This document shows positions 18,416 through 25,724 of a stretch of 64,000 nucleotides of DNA, piece after piece (positions within the stretch are counted from its first letter, which is position 1; each line of letters begins with the position of its first letter). The stretch covers positions 124,001 to 188,000 of the forward strand of contig NZ_ALBT01000032.1 in assembly GCF_000766945.1 (NCBI RefSeq), read 5' to 3'. Below the pieces are notes generated by a model that was not told where the DNA came from, made no database searches, and saw only the letters and a program-made list of their open reading frames with translations. The position numbers and the translations under genes are program-made. The DNA comes from Cellvibrio mixtus subsp. mixtus J3-8 (GTDB taxonomy: Bacteria; Pseudomonadota; Gammaproteobacteria; Pseudomonadales; Cellvibrionaceae).

Positions 18416-21196
18416 TTAAAGTTTGTCGACGCGCTTATCCAGTTGTTCGCGAATTTCTTGCTGTAATCTTTCACAGACAGATGCATCGCTCAACGGTTTT
18501 TCGTCGCTGTCGACGATAAAAAATATATCTTCGACGCGCTCGCCTAATGTGGCGATTTTTGCATTTAATAATTGGATATCAAAATCCATGAAAATTCTAC
18601 CGATGCAGGCCAGTAGGCCTGGGCGGTCCGGGCTGATAACTTCCAGCACACTGCAGTTGCGAATAGTGTCGGTGCTTAACGACGTGCGAGTAGGGGATGC
18701 AAAATATTTAAGGCGACGTGGTGTGCGGCGGCCAATAACATCACGATAATTATCGACCAGGCTCAATTCATCTACCAACGCGTGCTGGATTTGTTTGAGC
18801 AATGTTGCATTGTTCCCGAGCGGTTTTCCGTCTTCATTAAGTACAAAGAAGGTATCAATTGTGTAGCCGGATTTGGAACTATAAATTTTCGCATCCTGAA
18901 TGCTAAGATTTAATTGGCTGAGTGCAGTAGCTGCAGCAACAAAGACGTTTCTCTGGTTTTTGCTGTACACGAAAATTTGTGTTGCGCCCGCCAATTCCTT
19001 GCTGGTTGTTTTTTTGATCAGCACCAGCGGTTTGTCATCGGTTCGTGCGGCTATAGCTTGTGTATGCCATGCAATATCCACAAAGTTTTCGCGCAGGAAA
19101 TAATCATCGCCCATATCCCCCCACAGTGCCAGAACTTGTTCCCTGCTGAGACCTTTACGTGCGAGCTTACGAATTGCCGCCTGTTGGGTTTCTTCAATTA
19201 AATCGTGCTTGTCGACAGTGTTTTCCAATCCTCGACGCAACGCACGGCGGGTGTCCAGGTAAAGCTGGCGTAAGAGGCTGGCCCGCCAGGTGTTCCATAA
19301 TTCTTTATTGGTGCCGTTAATATCTGCAACCGTGAGGCAATATAAATAATCCAGGTGCAACTGATCGCCGACTGTCAACGCAAATTTATGAATCACTTCG
19401 GGGTCGGAAATATCCTGCTTCTGGGAAACTTGCGACATCAATAAATGTTTTTCAACGAGCCAACAAATCAAGCGCGTCTCGCGCGGTGAAATGCCATGGC
19501 GAGTACAAAACTCTTCAGCATCTACTGCGCCCAGTGTTGAGTGGTCGCCCCCCCGGCCTTTGCCGATGTCGTGATATAAACCAGCGATATACAGCAATTC
19601 GAGTTTGGGCAGGCGCGTCATGATATTAGCCGCAACCGGAAATTCTTCTTTGGCTGATGGCAGCAGGAAGTTACACATGTTTTGCACGACTTTTAGTGTG
19701 TGTGCATCTACTGTGTAAATGTGAAATAAATCGTGCTGCATTTGGCCGGTAACCTGCCCAAACTCTGGCAAGTACAAACCGAGAATTCCATAACGCGACA
19801 TGCGTTTTAACTGTTCAACCAATCCAGCCGGTTGTTGTAAGAGTTTGATAAACAGTTGGGTATTTTTGGGATTGGTGCGAAAGTTATCATCAATTAAATG
19901 ACGACTCTCGCGAATCCAGCGGATGGTGGACGCGCGTACACCTTCAATCTGTGGATTTTGTGCCATCAGCACAAACATTTCCAATAATGCAGACGGGTTT
20001 TCTTCAAATACGTAAGTGTGTGTGGCTTCGATAAAATTATCGCGCAGCTGGAAGCGCTCATTAATCGATACCACGCTTTTGGTTTTGCCTTTTTGTAAAA
20101 TTGCTTCAGACAAGAATTGCAGGACTACATCATTCAATTCGCGCAATGCCAGTACGGTACGGTAGTACTTATGCATAAATTGCTCGACTGCCAAACCTTC
20201 ATGGTTATCGGTATAGCCAAACAATTTTGCGATTTCTCGTTGGTAGTCGAATAGCAACCTTTCTTCGGCGCGTTTGGCGACCATGTGCAAAGCGTAGCGC
20301 ACGCGCCATAAATATTCTTCGCCACTATTGAGAAGTGAAAATTCTTCGTCGGTAAAAAAACCTTTACCTTCCAATTGCTTCAAAGTGCGCACACCAAAGT
20401 AGCGCTTGATTACCCAGTTGATCGTTTGAATGTCCCGCAAACCGCCCGGTGCATTTTTGATATTGGGTTCGAGGTTGTATTCGGTATCGTTATATTTCTT
20501 ATGGCGTTCTTGTTGTTCCTGATACTTTGCACGGAAAAATTCTTCTGCCGACCAGATTTTTTCTGGAGCCGATGCTTTCAACAATTCCTGGCGGAGCGAT
20601 GGATCGCCGACCAGTGTGCGCGATTCCATAATGTTGGTTGCAACTGTGATATCTGTGCGCGCAATTTCAATAGTTTGTTTTACTGTGCGCACACTGCTGC
20701 CAATTTCCAGGCCGATATCCCACAAAAGGGTGAGGAATTTTTCGATATTATTTTTGCTGCGTTCAAATACTTCCGGGCGATGCAGAATTAATAAATCAAT
20801 ATCCGAACCGGGGTGCAGCTCACCGCGCCCGTAACCACCAACTGCCTCCAGGCTGATACTGTCCGGCCATTCAAATTGATGCCATGCATAATGCAATACA
20901 CAGTCGATAAACAAAGCGCGTTCATAAACCAGTGCACGAATATCTTCACCTTCAATAAAACGGCGATTGGCCTGGGTACTGGCAGCATTGATCGCATCTT
21001 TAAAGACGGTAATGATCGGCTTCTCAGCAAGTGCCCGGCGAAAGCGGCTTTGGTCAAAAAAGAATAGTGGCCGTTCAAAATAAGGCACAGAAGACATCGA
21101 CATGGGTTTACCGGGTTCTTGGGTCGGTTGTGGTGCGGGGCCTGGTTGATCGGCGCGCATGCCAAGCACGCGCGCAATCCAATCGTTAATAGCCAT
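18416..21196 (-). CDS. glnD: Bifunctional PII uridylyltransferase/uridylyl-removing enzyme
   Basis: GlnD senses glutamine and adds or removes UMP on PII proteins, controlling nitrogen assimilation. The 926-residue product has the nucleotidyltransferase signature GGYGRGELHPGSDIDLLIL (about residues 119-137), an HD hydrolase domain with LYHDIGKGRGGDHS (541-553), and two C-terminal ACT domains (about 730-800 and 850-926) expected to bind glutamine. The start ATG overlaps the map stop (TAATG), which supports it. This leaves about 30 extra N-terminal residues rich in Pro and Gln before the region shared with Pseudomonas GlnD. Confidence 0.97.
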   Translation of the reverse strand: MAINDWIARVLGMRADQPGPAPQPTQEPGKPMSMSSVPYFERPLFFFDQSRFRRALAEKPIITVFKDAINAASTQANRRFIEGEDIRALVYERALFIDCVLHYAWHQFEWPDSISLEAVGGYGRGELHPGSDIDLLILHRPEVFERSKNNIEKFLTLLWDIGLEIGSSVRTVKQTIEIARTDITVATNIMESRTLVGDPSLRQELLKASAPEKIWSAEEFFRAKYQEQQERHKKYNDTEYNLEPNIKNAPGGLRDIQTINWVIKRYFGVRTLKQLEGKGFFTDEEFSLLNSGEEYLWRVRYALHMVAKRAEERLLFDYQREIAKLFGYTDNHEGLAVEQFMHKYYRTVLALRELNDVVLQFLSEAILQKGKTKSVVSINERFQLRDNFIEATHTYVFEENPSALLEMFVLMAQNPQIEGVRASTIRWIRESRHLIDDNFRTNPKNTQLFIKLLQQPAGLVEQLKRMSRYGILGLYLPEFGQVTGQMQHDLFHIYTVDAHTLKVVQNMCNFLLPSAKEEFPVAANIMTRLPKLELLYIAGLYHDIGKGRGGDHSTLGAVDAEEFCTRHGISPRETRLICWLVEKHLLMSQVSQKQDISDPEVIHKFALTVGDQLHLDYLYCLTVADINGTNKELWNTWRASLLRQLYLDTRRALRRGLENTVDKHDLIEETQQAAIRKLARKGLSREQVLALWGDMGDDYFLRENFVDIAWHTQAIAARTDDKPLVLIKKTTSKELAGATQIFVYSKNQRNVFVAAATALSQLNLSIQDAKIYSSKSGYTIDTFFVLNEDGKPLGNNATLLKQIQHALVDELSLVDNYRDVIGRRTPRRLKYFASPTRTSLSTDTIRNCSVLEVISPDRPGLLACIGRIFMDFDIQLLNAKIATLGERVEDIFFIVDSDEKPLSDASVCERLQQEIREQLDKRVDKL

Positions 21197-21969
21197 TAAT
21201 TAAAAACTTCACCGGCGCGAGCGGTAAAAACTTCCACACCGTCTTTGGTGACGATCATGGTGTGCTCCCATTGTGCGGAGAGTCGGCCATCTTTGGTTTC
21301 TACGGTCCAGCCATCGCTTTTTAATTTGGTGTGTGGTTTGCCAGCGTTGATCATAGGCTCGATGGTAAAGCACATGCCTTCTTTCAATTCCATTCCGGTA
21401 CCCGGGCGACCATAGTGAAGAATTTGCGGGTCTTCATGGAACACTTTGCCGATGCCGTGACCACAGTATTCGCGCACAACTGAATAATAATTTCCTTCGG
21501 CGTGCTCCTGGATCACGTGGCCGATATCGCCCAGGCGGCAGCCCGGTTTGACCAGTTTAATCGCTTTATACATGCATTCCTGGGTAACCTTCACCAGCCT
21601 TTCGGCGTGCGGCGTGGGTGGCCCTACGAAATACATTGCACTGGTATCGCCGTGGTACCCCTCATAAATCACCGTCACATCGATATTGATGATGTCGCCG
21701 GTTTTAAGGACTTTTTTTTCTGAGGGAATTCCGTGGCAAACCACCTGGTTGACTGATGTGCAAATGGACTTGGGGAAGCCGCGATAGCCCAGGCAAGCGG
21801 GAATTGCTTTTTGCACATTCACAATATGGTCATGGCAAATTTTGTCCAGTTCAGCGGTGGTTACGCCGGGTTGGACGTACTGGCCGATCATTTCCAGTAC
21901 TTCGGCAGCCATGCGGCCAGCAATGCGCATTTTTTCGATTTCTTCCGGGGTTTTGATAGTAACTGACAT
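21196..21969 (-). CDS. map: Type I methionine aminopeptidase
   Basis: Map removes the initiator methionine from new proteins. The product (257 residues from the ATG at 21969, giving MSVTIKTPEEIEKMR) contains all five metal ligands: two Asp in NIDVTVIYEGYHGDTS, His in GHGIGKVFHEDP, Glu in FTIEPMIN and Glu in QWEHTMIVT. An in-frame start 19 codons upstream adds residues with no family match. map is usually divergent from rpsB with nothing between; here uxuA has been placed in that gap. glnD is translationally coupled downstream. Confidence 0.97.
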   Translation of the reverse strand: MSVTIKTPEEIEKMRIAGRMAAEVLEMIGQYVQPGVTTAELDKICHDHIVNVQKAIPACLGYRGFPKSICTSVNQVVCHGIPSEKKVLKTGDIINIDVTVIYEGYHGDTSAMYFVGPPTPHAERLVKVTQECMYKAIKLVKPGCRLGDIGHVIQEHAEGNYYSVVREYCGHGIGKVFHEDPQILHYGRPGTGMELKEGMCFTIEPMINAGKPHTKLKSDGWTVETKDGRLSAQWEHTMIVTKDGVEVFTARAGEVFN

Positions 21970-22180
21970 GAATTCAGGGCATCTCAACGGTTGAATAAAA
22001 AGTTGCAGGCATTCTAAACGATTCAAGCCCTTTTTTGGCCCAAATCAGACGCGATTGTCATTAGCTATATGTGCTTTTTGCTTAATTAGCGCTCAAATAT
22101 GGCGTGCGGCGGGTATAGCGGGGTTTTGGTTGTACTTTAATGTTCTTATCGATGCTGGATCGTATATTGCGCTAAACAAT

Positions 22181-22205
22181 AAAAGGGTGCATGTGCACCC
22201 TTTTT
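22181..22205. terminator. Terminator downstream of uxuA
   Basis: GGGTGCA/TGCACCC forms a stem flanked by AAAA and TTTTT, so it can act in both directions; on the minus strand it lies 26 bases after the uxuA stop. The 160 bases from here to the map start show no gene. Confidence 0.85.
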
Positions 22206-22230
22206 GTTCGAGTGATTTTGTATGTTGGGG

Positions 22231-23421
22231 TTACACGGCGCGGGCGCGCAATGATGAAAGTGCGTGGATCACCCCGCGCAATTCTGCCAAACCTTTCATG
22301 CGGCCGGCATAAGAATAACCGGGGTTGATGCCTGCTTTGCCAATTTCATCGCCCATTAAGTGGCCGTGATCGGGGCGCATGGCAATGGCGGGCAAGCTGC
22401 TACCTGCTTTTTTGCGGCGATCTTCTTCATCCAGCAGTGCTTCAATCAAGCCAACCATATCGTTATCACCATCCAGGTGATCCGATTCAAAGAAGGAGCC
22501 ATCCTCCTCTCGTTTGATATTGCGCAGGTGTACGAAATAAATGCGATCACCAAACTCACGTGCCATGGCAACCAGATCATTATCACAACGGGCTCCATAA
22601 GAGCCGGCGCAAAGTGTTAAACCATTGGATGGGCTTGGTACGGCATTGAGCAGTGCGCGAGCGTCGTCAGCAGTTGAGACAACGCGCGGCAAGCCAAAAA
22701 GTGAAAAAGGCGGGTCGTCCGGGTGGATTGCCATGCGCACCCCGGCTTCTTCGGCAACAGGAATTACTTCGCGCAGAAAAGCAAACAGATTAGCGCGCAT
22801 ACCTTCATCGCCCATTTTGATGAACAGGTCGATAGCGGTACGGATTCCCTCACGATCATAAGAGCCTTCACCACCGGGCAAGCCGGCAATGATATTTTTT
22901 TCCAGCAGGGTTTTCTCTTCGTCACTCATTGCATCCAGGCGCGCCTTGGCTTTGGCAAGTACATCTGGGCGATAGGATTGCTCGGCATTCGGGCGTTGCA
23001 GGATGTAAACATCGTAAGCGGCAAAATCGCTCATTTCAAAACGCAGGGCACGCGCGTTGTTAGCGAGGGTGTAATTCAGGTTGGTGCGGGTCCAGTCGAC
23101 TACTGGCATAAAGTTGTAGCAAACATCCTGGATGCCAGCTGCGCCTACATTGCGCAATGATTCCTTGTAGTTGTCGATATATTGCTGGAAGTTGCCGGTG
23201 CGGGTTTTGATATCGTTGTGAAGCGGAATGCTTTCGATCACTGCCCATTCAAGTCCTTGATCTTCAATCAGTTTTTTGCGCTCCAGGATATCCGCCATCG
23301 GCCATGCGGCACCTGTTGGAATGTGATGAAGCGAAGTGACTATACCGGTAGCACCGGCTTGGGCGATGTTTTGCAGGCTGACGGTATCTTTAGGGCCAAA
23401 CCAGCGCCAGGTTTCTTTCAT
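22231..23421 (-). CDS. uxuA: D-mannonate dehydratase
   Basis: UxuA dehydrates D-mannonate to 2-keto-3-deoxygluconate in the catabolism of glucuronate. The product (396 residues from the ATG at 23421; E. coli has 394) begins MKETWRWFGPKDTVSL. It has the TIM-barrel family motifs SLHHIPTGAAWP, CYNFMPVVDWTRT, IHPDDPPF, LCAGSYGARCDND and MRPDHGHLMGDE, which include metal-binding Cys, His and Asp residues. The gene is alone, between map and rpsB, with its own terminator and an operator-like palindrome upstream. Glucuronate side chains of xylan would be a natural substrate source in a Cellvibrio-like organism (inference). Confidence 0.96.
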   Translation of the reverse strand: MKETWRWFGPKDTVSLQNIAQAGATGIVTSLHHIPTGAAWPMADILERKKLIEDQGLEWAVIESIPLHNDIKTRTGNFQQYIDNYKESLRNVGAAGIQDVCYNFMPVVDWTRTNLNYTLANNARALRFEMSDFAAYDVYILQRPNAEQSYRPDVLAKAKARLDAMSDEEKTLLEKNIIAGLPGGEGSYDREGIRTAIDLFIKMGDEGMRANLFAFLREVIPVAEEAGVRMAIHPDDPPFSLFGLPRVVSTADDARALLNAVPSPSNGLTLCAGSYGARCDNDLVAMAREFGDRIYFVHLRNIKREEDGSFFESDHLDGDNDMVGLIEALLDEEDRRKKAGSSLPAIAMRPDHGHLMGDEIGKAGINPGYSYAGRMKGLAELRGVIHALSSLRARAV

Positions 23422-23450
23422 GATGAGGTCTCTGGAGTTTTTTGTTGGTT

Positions 23451-23476
23451 GATTCAACTAGTGTACAAGTTGAATC
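23451..23476. promoter_or_regulatory. Candidate GntR/FadR-type operator upstream of uxuA
   Basis: A 26-bp near-perfect palindrome has 9-bp arms GATTCAACT and AGTTGAATC. Its centre TAGTGTACAA (23459-23468) fits the TnGTnnACnA core bound by FadR-subfamily GntR regulators, to which UxuR and ExuR belong. It lies 30 bases upstream of the uxuA ATG, where a repressor could block transcription. Confidence 0.6.
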
Positions 23477-23567
23477 GAACGCAGCCTAGAGGGATATGCA
23501 GTTCCTTACAATCACTGGAATACCGGCCTGGCTTGCCCGCAATGCGGTTAGGTATAAGGGATTTAGG

Positions 23568-23596
23568 TTTAACTGGCGGTTTTTTTGTGGTATAAA
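23568..23596 (+). promoter_or_regulatory. Candidate rpsB-tsf promoter with GC-rich discriminator
   Basis: TTTAAC (23568-23573) and TATAAA (23591-23596) are separated by 17 bases. The -10 is followed at once by GCGCGCC, a GC-rich discriminator expected for a stringently controlled ribosomal-protein promoter. Confidence 0.55.
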
Positions 23597-23603
23597 GCGC
23601 GCC

Positions 23604-23793
23604 TCTTTTTCCAAGGCTCCGTCCGGAACACTGGGAAAGCGAGAAAATCCATTATTTATTTAACAAACGTCACACATACATCGACACGCAAAACCTGGGT
23701 GCCTAATGTTTGGCTCTACCTCAGTAGAGAAACTGCAAACATGCTGGTTGGTGAGCGGGGTGTATGGAGGCCTAACCCAGTAGGAATACTAAA
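23604..23793 (+). promoter_or_regulatory. Long rpsB 5' leader, possible S2 autoregulatory RNA
   Basis: About 190 bases separate the candidate promoter from the rpsB start and contain no convincing gene. In other gammaproteobacteria the rpsB leader is a conserved structured RNA through which ribosomal protein S2 represses its own operon. I infer the same here from position and length; the fold itself was not computed. With the uxuA operator this accounts for the 372-base gap 23422-23793. Confidence 0.4.
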
Positions 23794-24531
23794 ATGCCAC
23801 AAGTAAGCATGCGCGACATGTTGTCTGCCGGTGTCCACTTCGGTCACCAAACCCGTTACTGGAACCCAAAGATGGGCAAATACATCTTCGGTGCGCGTAA
23901 CAAGATTCATATCATCAACCTGGAGCACACTGTTCCAGCGTTCAATGAAGCACTGGCCCTGATTACCCAGTTGTCTTCACAAAAGAAAAAAATCCTGTTT
24001 GTTGGTACCAAGCGCGCGGCGCAAAAGACCATCAAAGAGCAAGCTGAACGCGCTGGCCAACCATATGTTAGCCACCGCTGGTTGGGCGGCATGCTCACCA
24101 ACTACAAAACCATTCGCGCTTCTATCCGTCGCCTGTCTGACCTGACTACCCAAAGCCAGGACGGTACGTTCGCCAAGCTGACCAAAAAAGAAGCTCTGAT
24201 GCGTACCCGTGATATGGAGAAGCTGGAGCGTTCTATCGGCGGTATCAAAAACATTGCTGGCCTGCCTGATGCACTGTTCGTAATCGACGTTGACCACGAG
24301 CGCATTGCGATCCAGGAAGCTAACAAGCTGGGTATCCCTGTTATCGGTATCGTTGATACCAACAGCAACCCTGAAGGTGTTGACTACGTAATTCCTGGCA
24401 ACGACGACGCCATCCGTGCGATCAAGTTGTATGTATCTGCAATCGCTGATGCGTGCCTGGAAGGTTCCAAGTCTGCTTCTTCTGTGCCAAACAAAGATGA
24501 GTACGTTGCTGCCGAAGGTGCTGCTGAATAA
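23794..24531 (+). CDS. rpsB: 30S ribosomal protein S2
   Basis: The 245-residue product begins [27 protein letters not shown], the highly conserved S2 N-terminus. It also has [24 protein letters not shown] and the [20 protein letters not shown] region. S2 binds late to the small subunit near the mRNA exit and the anti-Shine-Dalgarno region. tsf follows after a 126-base spacer with an attenuator-like hairpin, the standard rpsB-tsf arrangement. Confidence 0.99.
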   Translation: MPQVSMRDMLSAGVHFGHQTRYWNPKMGKYIFGARNKIHIINLEHTVPAFNEALALITQLSSQKKKILFVGTKRAAQKTIKEQAERAGQPYVSHRWLGGMLTNYKTIRASIRRLSDLTTQSQDGTFAKLTKKEALMRTRDMEKLERSIGGIKNIAGLPDALFVIDVDHERIAIQEANKLGIPVIGIVDTNSNPEGVDYVIPGNDDAIRAIKLYVSAIADACLEGSKSASSVPNKDEYVAAEGAAE

Positions 24532-24598
24532 TTTCAGCGGCCGCAGTAATTAAACGACAATATGACCCTGCTAGCTTCATGCGCAGGGTTGTCGGAAG

Positions 24599-24621
24599 AG
24601 GGGGCTAGGGCCCCCTTTTTT
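24599..24621 (+). terminator. Intercistronic terminator/attenuator between rpsB and tsf
   Basis: GGGGGC (24600-24605) and GCCCCC (24610-24615) pair around a TAGG loop and are followed by six T. A second stem, ACCCTGC/GCAGGGT (24565-24571, 24583-24589), lies just upstream. tsf is 37 bases later, so the structure likely lets only part of the transcripts continue into tsf. Confidence 0.82.
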
Positions 24622-24657
24622 AACGTGAATTCGAACACTTTTATTGAGGAATTAACC

Positions 24658-25527
24658 ATGAGCGCTGTTACTCCTGCACTGGTAAAAGAACTGCGTGATC
24701 GCACTGGTCTTGGCATGATGGAATGTAAAAAAGCCTTGGGCGAAGCCAATGGCGACATCGAGCTGGCGATTGAAAACCTGCGTAAAGTTTCTGGCTTGAA
24801 AGCGGCCAAGAAAGAAGGCCGTACTGCTGCTGACGGCGTTGTGGCTGTTAAAGTTGCTGCTGATAACAGCTACGGCGTTGCTATCGAAGTTAACTCTGAA
24901 ACTGACTTCGTTGCGCGCGATGCCGGTTTCCTGGCATTCGTAAACAGCGTATTGGAAAAAGCATTCACTACCAAGCAAACCGACGTTGCTGCGGTAATGG
25001 CCGGTGAGTTGGAAGCTGCACGTGAAGCACTGGTACAAAAAATTGGTGAAAAAATCAGTGTGCGCCGTATCAGCCTTGTTGAAGGTGGTGTTGTTGGCGG
25101 TTATTTGCACTTGAATAATCGCATTGCTGTGTTGGTGCAATTGGAAGGTGGTAGCGAAGAAGTGGCTAAAGATGTTGCTATGCACGTAGCGGCAGTTAAC
25201 CCGCAAGTAGTTAGTTCTGACCAGATGCCAGCTGACGTGGTAGAGAAAGAAAAAGAAATCATTCGTGCCCAACCAGATATGGCTGGCAAACCAGCTGAAA
25301 TCGTTGAGAAGATGATTGGCGGCCGCATCAGCAAGTTCCTGAAAGAAGCTAGCCTGGTTGATCAGCCATTTGTTAAAAATCCGGAGCAAACCGTTGCTCA
25401 ATTCGCCAAAGCTGGCGGCGCAACTGTGAAGAGCTTTGTGCGTCTGGAAGTCGGTGAAGGCATCGAAGTTGCGGTTGTGGATTTTGCTGCTGAAGTTGCT
25501 GCGCAAGTAGCTGCTGCTAAAGCCTAA
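24658..25527 (+). CDS. tsf: Elongation factor Ts
   Basis: EF-Ts exchanges GDP for GTP on EF-Tu. The product (289 residues from the ATG at 24658, which follows TGAGGA) starts [27 protein letters not shown], the conserved UBA-like domain. The core contains [12 protein letters not shown] with the TDFVA motif that contacts EF-Tu, then a coiled-coil module and a short C-terminal module ending [14 protein letters not shown]. An in-frame upstream extension through the attenuator hairpin is not credible. In most relatives pyrH follows; here 3.9 kb of accessory DNA separates them. Confidence 0.98.
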   Translation: MSAVTPALVKELRDRTGLGMMECKKALGEANGDIELAIENLRKVSGLKAAKKEGRTAADGVVAVKVAADNSYGVAIEVNSETDFVARDAGFLAFVNSVLEKAFTTKQTDVAAVMAGELEAAREALVQKIGEKISVRRISLVEGGVVGGYLHLNNRIAVLVQLEGGSEEVAKDVAMHVAAVNPQVVSSDQMPADVVEKEKEIIRAQPDMAGKPAEIVEKMIGGRISKFLKEASLVDQPFVKNPEQTVAQFAKAGGATVKSFVRLEVGEGIEVAVVDFAAEVAAQVAAAKA

Positions 25528-25550
25528 TTCGCTTTTTGCAAAAAGATATA

Positions 25551-25587
25551 AAAAACCCGCGCAGGGTAGCTTGCGCGGGTTTTTTTA
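25551..25587 (+). terminator. Terminator after tsf
   Basis: CCCGCGCA (25556-25563) and TGCGCGGG (25572-25579) form an 8-bp stem extended by flanking A and T runs, with eight T at the end. It isolates the rpsB-tsf operon from the accessory gene that follows. Confidence 0.93.
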
Positions 25588-25724
25588 TGAAACATATTTT
25601 TGTGTCGGAGTAATGTGGCGTAGTTGTCTTGTTCCTTGTTGCTGTCTAGGCTTTGAGCTTCTTGTTTGCTGCTTGCTCGCTTCCAAATGACCCTAATATT
25701 GTGCCAGGAAAGGATTGATAAAAA

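Noticed and set aside
24652-25506. 284-codon minus-strand open frame covering tsf
   Set aside because: It is exactly antisense to tsf, with composition dictated by tsf codon use (rich in Phe, Asn, Ser) and no ribosome site.
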